Shown here in pieces: positions 1 to 7,871 of a stretch of 64,000 nucleotides of DNA (position 1 is its first letter; each line of letters opens with the position of its first letter). A program made the position numbers and the translations under genes. The DNA is from Acidobacteria bacterium AB60. GTDB taxonomy: Bacteria; Acidobacteriota; Terriglobia; Terriglobales; Acidobacteriaceae. Location: the NCBI GenBank assembly GCA_008682415.1, contig VANK01000018.1, positions 1 through 64,000 on the forward strand, given 5' to 3'. The notes under the pieces were generated by a model. It made no database searches. It was not told the origin of the DNA and saw only the letters and a program-made list of their open reading frames with translations.

Positions 1-95
1 ATTTTTCCTTCGCCATAAAAGTCCAGATTCCCTTTCGTAGCTCGTACTTCCCGTTGCGACCTCAGGGCGCCGGCGGTCCGGCTCCAGCCCCAATA

Positions 96-207
96 AACCA
101 GTTGTCAGTGATCAGGGGTCAGTGTTCTTCTCGTTTGTGCCTGCCGGATCAGCTCCACTCGCCGCTGCGCCAACTGATCACTGTTCACTGACCACTGCTC
201 ACTGGTT
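96..207. repeat. Inverted pair of period-7 repeat arms
   Basis: The left arm (96-127) and right arm (171-207) are made of the degenerate heptad CAGTGRT or its complement. They face each other: the reverse complement of the right arm starts AACCAGTGAGCAGTGGTCAG and the left arm starts AACCAGTTGTCAGTGATCAG. Together they could form an imperfect hairpin with a loop of about 43 nt. The right arm ends 2 nt from the stop codon of the minus-strand gene at 209-526. No coding function is visible in 1-208. Confidence 0.7.
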
Positions 208-208
208 C

Positions 209-526
209 TCAGTAATACGCGTACGCTTTGAAGTAACGTTGCCGCAGTTCCTTCGGAACCTGCTCCACCAGCCTCAGGTAGCGTTCGCGTGTCAATCCTT
301 GATCGGAGACCGGCAGGGCATTGTAGAGACTGATGGTCTCCTTGCCGAGATAGCCCCGCTTGAGTACCGATTCGAAATCTCTGATCCGGAGCTTCGCTCC
401 CGTCACCCTGCTCAGAAACTGATCCACATCCCGGGGATCAAAAGCTGCGTCAATCAGGGCATGCAGTCTCGTGTATCCCTGCTGGTCGGTGACTGCGATC
501 CCGGCCTGCTCGAACATCTTCCCCAT
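209..526 (-). CDS. Small soluble protein of unknown function, distal gene of the tRNA operon
   Basis: This encodes a 105-aa protein that I do not recognise. ATG at 526 follows an AGAGG ribosome-binding site at 5-nt spacing, and the gene starts 30 nt beyond the encoded CCA end of tRNA-Gly. It is therefore probably read from the same promoter as the four tRNAs upstream. The protein is charged, with no signal peptide, membrane span or metal-binding cluster. Short features are an N-terminal helix with EQAGIAVTDQQGY and a Tyr-rich end (KAYAYY). Its stop codon touches a repeat arm. A non-coding reading is unlikely given the good start and the context. Confidence 0.65.
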   Translation of the reverse strand: MGKMFEQAGIAVTDQQGYTRLHALIDAAFDPRDVDQFLSRVTGAKLRIRDFESVLKRGYLGKETISLYNALPVSDQGLTRERYLRLVEQVPKELRQRYFKAYAYY

Positions 527-556
527 CTTTGCCTCTGAAATGTTACGACTTGATCC

Positions 557-631
557 TGGAGCGGGAGACGGGGATCGAACCCGCGACCAACAGCTTGGAA
601 GGCTGTGACTCTACCACTGAGTTACTCCCGC
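557..631 (-). tRNA. tRNA-Gly (anticodon TCC)
   Basis: On the minus strand the acceptor GCGGGAG pairs with CTCCCGC, followed by T and an encoded CCA (557-559). The D-loop CAGTGGTAGAG, anticodon loop CTTCCAA (anticodon TCC, reads GGA) and T-arm GGTTCGATCC are all present. It is the last of four tRNAs in the operon. Confidence 0.97.
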
Positions 632-639
632 CCAACTTC

Positions 640-726
640 AGTGGACAGTGAACAGTGGTCAGTGAACAGCTGCAGCCTCAACAGGCCGCCCGCACTCTGT
701 TCACTGTGCACTGTCCACTGTCCACT
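640..726. repeat. Near-perfect inverted repeat of heptad arms between two tRNAs
   Basis: Two 30-nt arms (640-669 and 697-726) match at 27 of 30 positions as inverted repeats, around a 27-nt centre. Each arm is a run of CAGTGRN-type heptads. It fills most of the spacer between tRNA-Gly (5' end 631) and tRNA-Thr (3' end 735). In the precursor RNA it would fold as a long hairpin between the two tRNAs. Confidence 0.85.
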
Positions 727-734
727 TGCATCTC

Positions 735-810
<76 letters not shown>

Positions 811-825
811 CCTCTAAACCCAGCC

Positions 826-916
826 CCTAGCTTTTAGCCCTCAGCCAGTTCGCGAACCATCAAGGTCCGCTCTCCCAACCACCGGCTAAACGCTAATAGC
901 TAACGGCTAATAGCTG
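826..916. repeat. Inverted period-7 repeat arms (AGCNNTT family)
   Basis: Read on the minus strand, the right arm is a clean heptad run: AGCTATT, AGCCGTT, AGCTATT, AGCGTTT. The left arm on the plus strand reads AGCTTTT, AGCCCTC, AGCC. The arms are therefore inverted and share the AGCNNTT unit. The block runs from 15 nt beyond tRNA-Thr to 2 nt from the stop codon of the gene at 919-1134. Confidence 0.65.
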
Positions 917-918
917 CC

Positions 919-1134
919 TTACTTGCCCCTGCGAATGCGTTCGGCCTGCATGGCCATCACTGTCCGAAAAGCAAATGTCGCCAGGATAAAGATCGGAACC
1001 CACCGCAACTCGATTTCCCTGTGGAAAACCTCGATCTTCCCCTCGCCCATCGTAAACCACACCAGCACTGCCAGCACAGCGTATAACGCCAGAGCGATCC
1101 GATATTTCCGCTCCAGATCCAAACCGGCGCCCAA
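919..1134 (-). CDS. Small two-span membrane protein inside the tRNA operon
   Basis: This encodes 71 aa with two predicted membrane segments (about residues 12-29 and 44-60) and a basic C terminus (AERIRRGK). The start is TTG at 1134. An in-frame stop lies just upstream, and AGGGGTGA sits about 6 nt before the TTG. It lies between tRNA-Tyr and tRNA-Thr(GGT) on the same strand and must share their transcript unless it has its own promoter. I cannot assign a function. Overlapping frames on both strands give less protein-like products. Confidence 0.6.
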   Translation of the reverse strand: MGAGLDLERKYRIALALYAVLAVLVWFTMGEGKIEVFHREIELRWVPIFILATFAFRTVMAMQAERIRRGK

Positions 1135-1161
1135 TCTTCATCACCCCTGCCAGCAACCGTT

Positions 1162-1185
1162 GTGATCACTGACAACTGATCACTG
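1162..1185. repeat. Short block of period-7 repeats
   Basis: The units ATCACTG, ACAACTG, ATCACTG are in tandem. It lies just beyond the 3' CCA of tRNA-Tyr (1192) and uses the same heptad as the arms at 96-207. No inverted partner is seen next to it. Confidence 0.5.
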
Positions 1186-1191
1186 CTTTTA

Positions 1192-1279
1192 TGGTGCACA
1201 GGGGAGGATTCGAACCTCCGTAGCTCCAAGGAGCGGCAGATTTACAGTCTGCTGCCATTAACCACTCGGCCACCTGTGC
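1192..1279 (-). tRNA. tRNA-Tyr (anticodon GTA)
   Basis: This is a class II tRNA of 88 nt including CCA. The acceptor GCACAGG pairs with CCTGTGC, then A and CCA. The anticodon loop CTGTAAA gives GTA. A long variable arm follows (CCGCTCCTTGGAGC region), as expected for bacterial tRNA-Tyr. Confidence 0.97.
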
Positions 1280-1469
1280 CCATCCCTGACAGCCCCTGCG
1301 AAAACCCGCTTGAGCGCACCAGCGTTCCACCGGATCTCTCCGGATTAAACCGGATCGCCCGGACTTTGGTGCTTGCACCTCAGTGGGATCGCCGCAGAGG
1401 ACAGGCCCGGTCCCTGTCCTGCGGAACCGGTTGAAACCAATTTGCCGCTGAGATCCAAAGGTCTCTAAG

Positions 1470-1545
1470 TGGAGCTGGCGAAGGGATTTGAACCCCCGAC
1501 CCTCTGATTACAAATCAGATGCTCTACCAGCTGAGCTACGCCAGC
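1470..1545 (-). tRNA. tRNA-Thr (anticodon TGT)
   Basis: The acceptor GCTGGCG pairs with CGCCAGC, followed by T and an encoded CCA (1470-1472). The anticodon loop TTTGTAA gives TGT (reads ACA). It is the promoter-proximal tRNA of the operon. Confidence 0.97.
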
Positions 1546-1663
1546 CCGTTCGCGGTTTCCAAGTTCGTTCCACCTTGGGCCCCGCCATCCACCCGAAGAC
1601 TACTTGAAACCCTAGATTGAACGGACACACGTTCGCTCCGCTCTCACCACGGCACAGAACCCA

Positions 1664-1692
1664 AGATTAGCATAGAGCCGGACCCGGAGCAA
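1664..1692 (-). promoter_or_regulatory. Probable sigma-70 promoter of the tRNA operon
   Basis: On the minus strand, TTGCTC (1692-1687) is followed after exactly 17 nt by TAATCT (1669-1664), with an extended -10 TG. It points toward tRNA-Thr(TGT), whose 5' end is about 110 nt downstream. The rest of 1546-1910 shows no gene. Three copies of TTGAC (1844-1859) may form part of the promoter for the plus-strand gene at 1911. Confidence 0.55.
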
Positions 1693-1910
1693 ACCATCGC
1701 CCGCAGATCGAAGCCGCCCTCCACAGGCCTCGGATGCCGAGCTTCCAAATTGTCCTTCCAAGGTAACGAAACGCGCGTCAGCCTCACGATTTCGGAGGAG
1801 CGCGGAAAGGGAACATCCCCTCCCGCCATTCCCAGAAGGCGAAATTGACTTGACATTGACTTAAGCCGGAATGAACCTTCTTGCGAGATATTCTTCCCGA
1901 GGACACCCCA

Positions 1911-2915
1911 ATGAAGACCCCGCGGATTTTGCCGACTCTTTTGGCCGGTTTCGCCCTCCTATTGAGTCTTTACCCGGTTCCCGCGCACGCCCAGGGCGCC
2001 TCCAAGCGCCGCCCCCGCGTAGCCGTCATGGACTTCGACTATGCCACTGTGCAGACCGTTTCGGCCGCTGTCTTCGGGACGAACGTGGATATCGGCAAAG
2101 GCATCGTCGATATGCTCGTAACCGATCTGGTTAAAGACGGCTCCTACTCGGTCATCGAGCGCAAGGCCCTCGACAAGATCATGGCCGAACAGAATTTTTC
2201 CAACTCCAACCGTGCCGATCCCACCAGCGCCGCCAAGATTGGCAAGCTCCTCGGCGTCGACGCCATCATCGTGGGCAGCATCACCGAGTTTGGCGGCGAA
2301 ACCAAGAAGACCGGTCTCGGCGGCATCGGCGGCAACTGGCACGGAGTCGGCCTCGGCAACGTTGGCCACTCCAACTCCAAGGCAAACGTCGCTGTCACCG
2401 CGCGCATCATCAACGTGGATACAGCTGAGATCATGGGCGTTGCCGACGGCAAGGGACAATCCGCCCGATCCAGCACCAACCTGCTCGGCGGAGGCGGCAA
2501 CTGGAACGGCTTCGGCGCGGGCGCCGCTGACTTCAGCAACAGCGGCTTCCAGCAGACCATCATCGGCGAAGCCACCAAGCAGGCCGTCGATCAGCTCTCG
2601 ACCAACCTCGTGGCCGATGCCCCCAAGATCGGTGTCCGCACCATCGTCGTCGAAGGCCTGGTCGCCGCCGTCGAAGGCGATCAGATCATCCTCAACGTCG
2701 GCTCCAATGCCGGCATCAAGGTGGGCGATCAGTTCAACGTCGAGCGCGTCACCAAGGAGATCAAGGATCCTGCCACGGGCGCCGTTATCCGCCGTCTCGC
2801 CAGCACAGTCGGCGTCCTCAAAGCCACAGACGTGGATGCAACCTCCGCGATCTGCGCGCCCGTGTCCGGCGCCGGATTCAAAATCGGTGACAAGGTCAAA
2901 ACCGTCACGCAGTAA
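1911..2915 (+). CDS. CsgG-family secreted/outer-membrane-associated protein
   Basis: This encodes 334 aa from ATG 1911, with GAGGA about 8 nt upstream. An earlier in-frame start at 1881 would only add a hydrophilic leader in front of the signal peptide. Residues 1-28 form a Sec signal peptide ending AHAQG. Residues about 35-140 match the CsgG fold: RVAVMDFDY, then a motif of the type GIVDMLVTDLVKDGSYSVIE and LGVDAIIVGSITEFG. A Gly/Asn-rich stretch follows, and the C-terminal ~90 residues (VVAVEGDQIILNVGSNAGIKVGD) resemble the FlgT C-terminal domain. The family forms or supports export pores or activates outer-membrane processes. No lipobox cysteine is visible, so it is probably not a lipoprotein. 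The exact role is unknown. Confidence 0.8.
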   Translation: MKTPRILPTLLAGFALLLSLYPVPAHAQGASKRRPRVAVMDFDYATVQTVSAAVFGTNVDIGKGIVDMLVTDLVKDGSYSVIERKALDKIMAEQNFSNSNRADPTSAAKIGKLLGVDAIIVGSITEFGGETKKTGLGGIGGNWHGVGLGNVGHSNSKANVAVTARIINVDTAEIMGVADGKGQSARSSTNLLGGGGNWNGFGAGAADFSNSGFQQTIIGEATKQAVDQLSTNLVADAPKIGVRTIVVEGLVAAVEGDQIILNVGSNAGIKVGDQFNVERVTKEIKDPATGAVIRRLASTVGVLKATDVDATSAICAPVSGAGFKIGDKVKTVTQ

Positions 2916-3036
2916 GCTAACTGAGTCGACCACACGCCCTGCCCTCGCCCGGCAGGGCGTTCTGGTTTGCGTAAGGCATCCTGCAGCGTCCAACAAACAG
3001 GCAATCCCGATCGTCCCCGGAAGAATCTAATTCGAT

Positions 3037-3390
3037 ATGAGCTCCGATTTCATGACCGTACCGCCCAATGCGCGCATGCGAGGAGCTCTTTTACTCGCCA
3101 TTCTCGCCGATATCTTTCAAATCGCCGTCTTTCCTCTGTTCGTGGCCGGAGGAGCTTCGCCTGCCGATGATGTGCTCGATCTCGGCATCGCCGCCCTCAT
3201 GACCGTGCTCCTGGGCTGGCACTGGGAATTCCTGCCCTCTTTCCTCGGCAAGCTCGTTCCCGGCGTCGACTTCGTTCCCTTGTGGACGCTTGCCGTCGCC
3301 AACGTCTACCGCAAGCAGAGGCGCCTTGCCCCCACTGCGAGGCCGCTCGGGCATCAACCACCCACCATCGACGCTCCTCATCGCTCGTAG
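3037..3390 (+). CDS. Small membrane protein of unknown function
   Basis: This encodes 117 aa. There are two to three hydrophobic segments (about residues 17-38, 46-62 and 68-88) followed by a basic, Pro/His-rich tail. The context resembles a small conserved integral membrane protein (DUF6116-like in appearance, not verified). It lies 121 bp after the CsgG-like gene on the same strand. The function is unknown. Confidence 0.6.
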   Translation: MSSDFMTVPPNARMRGALLLAILADIFQIAVFPLFVAGGASPADDVLDLGIAALMTVLLGWHWEFLPSFLGKLVPGVDFVPLWTLAVANVYRKQRRLAPTARPLGHQPPTIDAPHRS

Positions 3391-3493
3391 CCGCTGCAAC
3401 CCTTCCCACCCTCTTGGCATGCGATACTTGCCCGCGAACCGGGTCCGCAGACCCGCGCCGTTTTGAATCTGCTTCAACGCAGGGGGCCTTGGC

Positions 3494-5725
3494 ATGTTGA
3501 ACCGACGAGACTTTCTTCTGGCTGGCGCAGCATCCGGCGCTGCCATGCTTCCCCTCAGCGCTGCAGCAAACCATGCTGACATCAGCCCGCCCCAGGAGGG
3601 CACTGCCGCCGGAACTCTCGTCGTGCTCCCGCCGCGCCATCCTCCGACCGCTCCCGCGGACGAGCCGTGGCAAAATCGCGTCCGCCGCGTCGGTCAGACC
3701 AACATGACGGAGCACGACCCCGCGGTCATGGATGTGAACGCCTGGGCCGACTACTGGCACTCCGTCAAAGCCGACATTGTCTACGTCAGCGTCACCGGCA
3801 TCCTCGCCTTCTACCCTTCGAAGGTCCCTTTCCACAAGCACGGAAGATTTCTCAACGATCGCGACTTCTTTGGCGAATGCGCCTCCGCCGCGAAGAAGCG
3901 CGGCATGCGAGTAGTCGCCCGCATGAGCCCCGACCTCAACTGGGCCGAAGACGCGCTCAAAGCCCATCCCGAGTGGGCCATGCGCTACAAGGACGGCTCG
4001 CCCCAGTTGAGCGGCGAAGACCCACGCCTCTTCAAGACCTGCATGTTCTCCACCTACATGGATGACTACATGCCCGCCGTCATCCGCGAGATCAACACGC
4101 AATACGAGGTCGACTGCTTCTACTGCAACGGCTGGCCGCCGCTCGGAACTCTGCCGGAGTGCTATTGCGGGGTCTGCACCAAACTCCCTGCACCGAATAC
4201 GCCGGCCTACTGGCGCGCCTTCACCGACCGCGTCCTCACCCTCTGGCAGCGCTATGATGCGCTCGCAAAAGAGAAGAAGCCCGACAGCTTCTTCTTCGCC
4301 AACTCCGGCGGCAACGTGCGCGGCGGCCCCAACCTCGATCGCCTGGGTAAGGTCCTCGCATGGTTCCAGGCCGACAACCAGGGCCGCACCTACGAAGACC
4401 CCGCCGTTTGGGGTTGCAGCCTGCAGGGTCGCGTCTGCAACGCCGTCCTCGACGGCAAAGTCGCCGCCAACGTCACTGCAGCCTACTCCACCGGCAATCC
4501 TGGGTGGCGCAATCTCTCCAAGACTCCTGAAGAAGCCCGCATGTGGCTGAGCCAGACCTCAGCCAGCGGCATGCGCCCGTACTTCCACTTTGTCGGAGCC
4601 GAAACGGGCCGGGGGCAAGATCTCCGCTGGCAGAAGACCGGAGCTGAGTACTTCGACTGGACAGCCCGCCACGACGATCATCTGGCCACCGTGCGCTCCG
4701 TTGCCAACATCGGCGTCGTCATCGGGCAATCGACCCAACTCCTCTACCCCGGTCCCCAAACGATGCACGCCCGCAGCTACATGCACGAGACCACAAACGG
4801 GATCTACGAGACCATGTTGCGCGGACGCTTCGCCTTCGACTACGTGCACGAAGATCGCCTCGATCCTGAACGCCTCGCCAAATACCGGGCCTTGATTCTG
4901 CCTAACGTGGCGATGCTCAGCGACCGTCAATGCGAGCAACTCCGCGCCTACGCAAAATCCGGCGGTTCACTCATGGCCAGCTTCGAGACCGGCCTCTATG
5001 ACGAGAATCTCGAACCGCGGGCGGACTTCGCCCTCTCTGATCTCTTCGGTGCCAGCAAGGCGGGCGAAGTCATCGGCACCAACGGCAATCCTTACTACGC
5101 GCGCATCGAGCCCGGCCGCACGCAGCACGCCATCCTGCAGGGATTCCATGACACGAACTGGCTGCCGGGCGCGCAAAACCGCGTTCCCCTCAAACCTGCA
5201 CCCGATCCAGTCCTCACCGTCGTTCCCGGCTTCGTCCGCTATCCCCCGGAGCTGGCATACCCACCCATCTCGCACACCGATGAACCTGCCGTTGTGCTGC
5301 GCGAGTCCGGCCAGAGCCGCACCGCCTGGCTGCCCGGTGACGTCGAACGCACCTACTGGATCACCGGGCACGGCGATCTCCTCCGCCTCCTTCACAACAC
5401 GATCCGCTGGCTCACGCACGACGAGTCTCCCGTGCGCGTCGAAGGTTCCGGATTCCTCGAGATATTCTGCTGGGAAACCAAACCTGGCTACGCCGTGCAC
5501 CTGCTCAACTACTCCAATCCCAACGCATTTCATGGCTGGATGCAATCAGTAGAGCCCCTCGGCGAACAGCGGGTGGCGATGAAGTTGCCGGCCGGCGCGG
5601 CGGTTAAATCCGTGGAGATGCTGCGATCCGAAGCTCCCGTCCCGTTCCACTTCGAAGATTCCGTGCTGCAGTTCATCATTCCTTCGATCGCAGACTATGA
5701 AGTAGCCGCCATCACCATCATTTGA
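3494..5725 (+). CDS. Tat-exported glycoside hydrolase-like protein (GHL6 type) with trimerisation-like domain
   Basis: This encodes 743 aa. The N terminus MLNRRDFLLAGAASGAAML is a twin-arginine signal. Residues about 75-380 form a TIM-barrel-like region typical of hypothetical glycosyl hydrolase 6 (ADIVYVSVTGILAFYPSKVP, VVARMSPDLNW, YEVDCFYCNGWP). Residues about 400-640 resemble the glutamine-amidotransferase-like trimerisation domain of GH42 beta-galactosidases (ALILPNVAMLSDRQCEQLR, GGSLMASFETGLYDE). The C terminus is beta-rich. It is probably a periplasmic polysaccharide-degrading enzyme, with substrate unknown. Its last 8 nt overlap the 3' end of the convergent ogt gene. Confidence 0.75.
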   Translation: MLNRRDFLLAGAASGAAMLPLSAAANHADISPPQEGTAAGTLVVLPPRHPPTAPADEPWQNRVRRVGQTNMTEHDPAVMDVNAWADYWHSVKADIVYVSVTGILAFYPSKVPFHKHGRFLNDRDFFGECASAAKKRGMRVVARMSPDLNWAEDALKAHPEWAMRYKDGSPQLSGEDPRLFKTCMFSTYMDDYMPAVIREINTQYEVDCFYCNGWPPLGTLPECYCGVCTKLPAPNTPAYWRAFTDRVLTLWQRYDALAKEKKPDSFFFANSGGNVRGGPNLDRLGKVLAWFQADNQGRTYEDPAVWGCSLQGRVCNAVLDGKVAANVTAAYSTGNPGWRNLSKTPEEARMWLSQTSASGMRPYFHFVGAETGRGQDLRWQKTGAEYFDWTARHDDHLATVRSVANIGVVIGQSTQLLYPGPQTMHARSYMHETTNGIYETMLRGRFAFDYVHEDRLDPERLAKYRALILPNVAMLSDRQCEQLRAYAKSGGSLMASFETGLYDENLEPRADFALSDLFGASKAGEVIGTNGNPYYARIEPGRTQHAILQGFHDTNWLPGAQNRVPLKPAPDPVLTVVPGFVRYPPELAYPPISHTDEPAVVLRESGQSRTAWLPGDVERTYWITGHGDLLRLLHNTIRWLTHDESPVRVEGSGFLEIFCWETKPGYAVHLLNYSNPNAFHGWMQSVEPLGEQRVAMKLPAGAAVKSVEMLRSEAPVPFHFEDSVLQFIIPSIADYEVAAITII

Positions 5726-6236
5726 TCGAAAACCTCAGCTGCTTGGGCTCATTCGGTGACTCGAGCCCAAGCAGCTTTTCCTTCACATCAAGTCCGCCAC
5801 CGAACCCCGTCAGCTTCCCTGTTGATCCGATCACGCGATGACACGGCACCACAATCGGGATTGGATTCTGCCCGTTCGCTGCACCCACGGCGCGAGATGC
5901 ACTGGGTTTGCCAATTCTCTTCGCGATCTCTCCATAGCTCGTCGTCTCTCCGTAAGGGATTCCCAACAGAGCCTCCCATACATTCTTCTGGAACGGTGTC
6001 CCACGAATGTCGAGCCGCAGTGAGAACTCCCGCCGCTTGCCTGCGAAGTACTCTTCAAGCTGCCGCTCCGCTTCTGTCAGAGTCCGGTTGCCATCATCGG
6101 GGCGCATTGCCCCCAGCTGCACCTCCGCATGCGACGGCTTCTCTCTCCCCCAGAAGATCGCAACCAACCCCTCCTCGCTAGCTATCAGCTTGAGCTTGCC
6201 GACCGGTGAATCGATCAGCTTATACACGAGACTCAT
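5718..6236 (-). CDS. ogt: Methylated-DNA-[protein]-cysteine S-methyltransferase
   Basis: This encodes 172 aa. It removes alkyl groups from O6-alkylguanine by suicidal transfer to a cysteine. The active-site motif PIPIVVPCHRVIG holds the acceptor Cys, and the DNA-binding helix region TPFQKNVWEALLGIPYGETT is intact. ATG 6236 has GGAGGTG about 6 nt upstream and lies 17 nt inside the end of the upstream Ada-AlkA gene, which suggests translational coupling. A longer open frame upstream only shadows that gene. Together the two supply base-excision and direct-reversal repair of alkylation. Confidence 0.93.
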   Translation of the reverse strand: MSLVYKLIDSPVGKLKLIASEEGLVAIFWGREKPSHAEVQLGAMRPDDGNRTLTEAERQLEEYFAGKRREFSLRLDIRGTPFQKNVWEALLGIPYGETTSYGEIAKRIGKPSASRAVGAANGQNPIPIVVPCHRVIGSTGKLTGFGGGLDVKEKLLGLESPNEPKQLRFSIK

Positions 6237-7788
6237 CAGGTGCACCTCCCCTCTCGTTCGCCATCTCCTCCGAGGTATGCGTCCGAACTCGAGTTTGGCG
6301 CCGAATCTGCTTCTCAACATTCTCTTTAGCGCAATCAGCCGCCCACAGATGTTGCGCCGCATACGCCCGCCAGGGCCGCCACACCTCGGCGCGCGCCAAC
6401 AGCTCTCCGGACGAAACCTTCGCACCCAGCAAAGCGTGCGCGCCGCGCAGCAGCCCGATATCGCTGGCCGGGAATGCATCACTCTCCCGGCAAGCTCGAA
6501 GCGCGATGTAGTGGGCTGTCCACGGCCCCACACCGCGTATCTCGAGCCACCGCGCCACCGTCGCATCCACATCGGCCTTCGCAACAAACAGATTGGGATC
6601 GGCCAGCGCCGCTTCTGCCACCGCCTCGATCGTATCGAGCCGCGACATTGGCATCGCAAGACCCACCGGATGCTTCGCGACTCTCTTCGCAAACGGGAAG
6701 GCATGGGTGAGCCGCGGATGAATGCGGAACGCTTCCGGAACCGCAGTTCCATGCCTCTCCACCAGTTGTTCCGCATAGCCTCGTGCCGCCGCCACGCTGA
6801 TCTGCTGCCCCAGTACGGCTCTTATCGCCAGCTCAAATCCATCCCAGCCGCCCGGCGCGCGCAGTCCCGGTCGTCGCGACACTAACCGCGCCATCATCGG
6901 ATCGTTGCTGAGATGCGCTCCGATCGTTCCAATATCCGCGTTTAGATCGAACAGCCTTCGCACGCGAAAGACAACAGCAGGGAACAGCCTCACATTCGGC
7001 GCCAGGATGCGTACGCTGAGGCTGTGTCTCTCCGGCTGGTGCGAAACATCGATGCTGCCCACCACGCCGTCGATCTCCACGCTGCGGCAGTAGCGATCGT
7101 TCTCCACCACCTCCACGCCTGCAATCGCGCGCGCCGCCAGAAAGTTCAGCATTGCCTCCCAGTCGTAAGGCGGCCGATAGCGCAGCCGCAGCGTCACCTC
7201 GCGACCAACGGAGTTCTCGGCTCCCTTGCGTCTCAGCGCGCTTGGCGGCCGGCGAAACAGCTCCTGGAAGATCTCGTTGAAGCGCCGCACACTGCTGAAG
7301 CCGGCAGCCATCGCCACCTGCGTCATCGGCATGCGTGTCTCGTGAATCAGCTGCTTGGCAAACAGCACGCGCCGCGTCTGGGCCACCGATACCGGCGACG
7401 CTCCCAGATGCTGCAGAAACAGCCGCCGAAGCTGCCGCTCTCCTACGCCCAATCGCTCGGCAAGCTTGTTCACTCCGCGTCCGCGCCCATCAAGAGCGCC
7501 CTCCGCGATCAGGGACAGCGCGCGCGATACCGTGTTCGACGTCCCCTTCCACACCGCCAGATCAGGCGCCGTCTCCGGCCGGCATCGCAAACATGGCCGG
7601 AATCCCGCTTCCTGCGCGGCCGCCGCCGATCCAAAAAAATGGCAATGCTTCAATTGCGGAGTCCGTGCCGGACACACCGGCCGGCAGTAGATCCCCGTCG
7701 ACGACACGCCCACAAAGATCAGGCCGTCAAAGCGGGCATCCCGGCCTTGCAGCGCGCGGTAGCAGGTCTCGCGATCGAAGAACTCCAT
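6220..7788 (-). CDS. alkA: Ada-type regulator fused to AlkA 3-methyladenine DNA glycosylase
   Basis: This encodes 522 aa from ATG 7788 (GGGAG upstream). The domains in order are an Ada zinc/methyl-acceptor domain (residues ~5-75, with GIYCRPVCPARTP and FRPCLRCRPE giving four Cys), an AraC-type helix-turn-helix (~85-185), an AlkA N-terminal domain (~200-300) and an HhH-GPD glycosylase domain. The last carries LEIRGVGPWTAHYIALRA and the catalytic Asp in FPASDIGL. The family removes 3-methyladenine and senses alkyl-phosphotriester damage through an Ada Cys. The C-terminal methyltransferase of classical Ada is absent but is supplied by the overlapping ogt gene. Self-activation by methylated Ada domain is inferred. 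Confidence 0.92.
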   Translation of the reverse strand: MEFFDRETCYRALQGRDARFDGLIFVGVSSTGIYCRPVCPARTPQLKHCHFFGSAAAAQEAGFRPCLRCRPETAPDLAVWKGTSNTVSRALSLIAEGALDGRGRGVNKLAERLGVGERQLRRLFLQHLGASPVSVAQTRRVLFAKQLIHETRMPMTQVAMAAGFSSVRRFNEIFQELFRRPPSALRRKGAENSVGREVTLRLRYRPPYDWEAMLNFLAARAIAGVEVVENDRYCRSVEIDGVVGSIDVSHQPERHSLSVRILAPNVRLFPAVVFRVRRLFDLNADIGTIGAHLSNDPMMARLVSRRPGLRAPGGWDGFELAIRAVLGQQISVAAARGYAEQLVERHGTAVPEAFRIHPRLTHAFPFAKRVAKHPVGLAMPMSRLDTIEAVAEAALADPNLFVAKADVDATVARWLEIRGVGPWTAHYIALRACRESDAFPASDIGLLRGAHALLGAKVSSGELLARAEVWRPWRAYAAQHLWAADCAKENVEKQIRRQTRVRTHTSEEMANERGGAPDESRV

Positions 7789-7871
7789 ATCGCGATTCTC
7801 CCACCATCGCCGTCCCGTCACTCGCGGTTTTCGGACACCACCACCGCCCGCCGGTATCGAGCTTCGCGGAA

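Noticed and set aside
1881..1910. Earlier start for the CsgG-like gene
   Set aside because: It would place ten hydrophilic residues before a clean signal peptide, and the ribosome-binding site fits ATG 1911.
1959..2996. Long open frame opposite the CsgG-like gene
   Set aside because: It runs antisense to a convincing gene and its Gly/Asp/Ala-rich composition reflects the GC-rich complement.
3091..4102. Minus-strand frames across the 3-4 kb region
   Set aside because: They overlap convincing plus-strand genes and are Arg/Gly-rich shadows.
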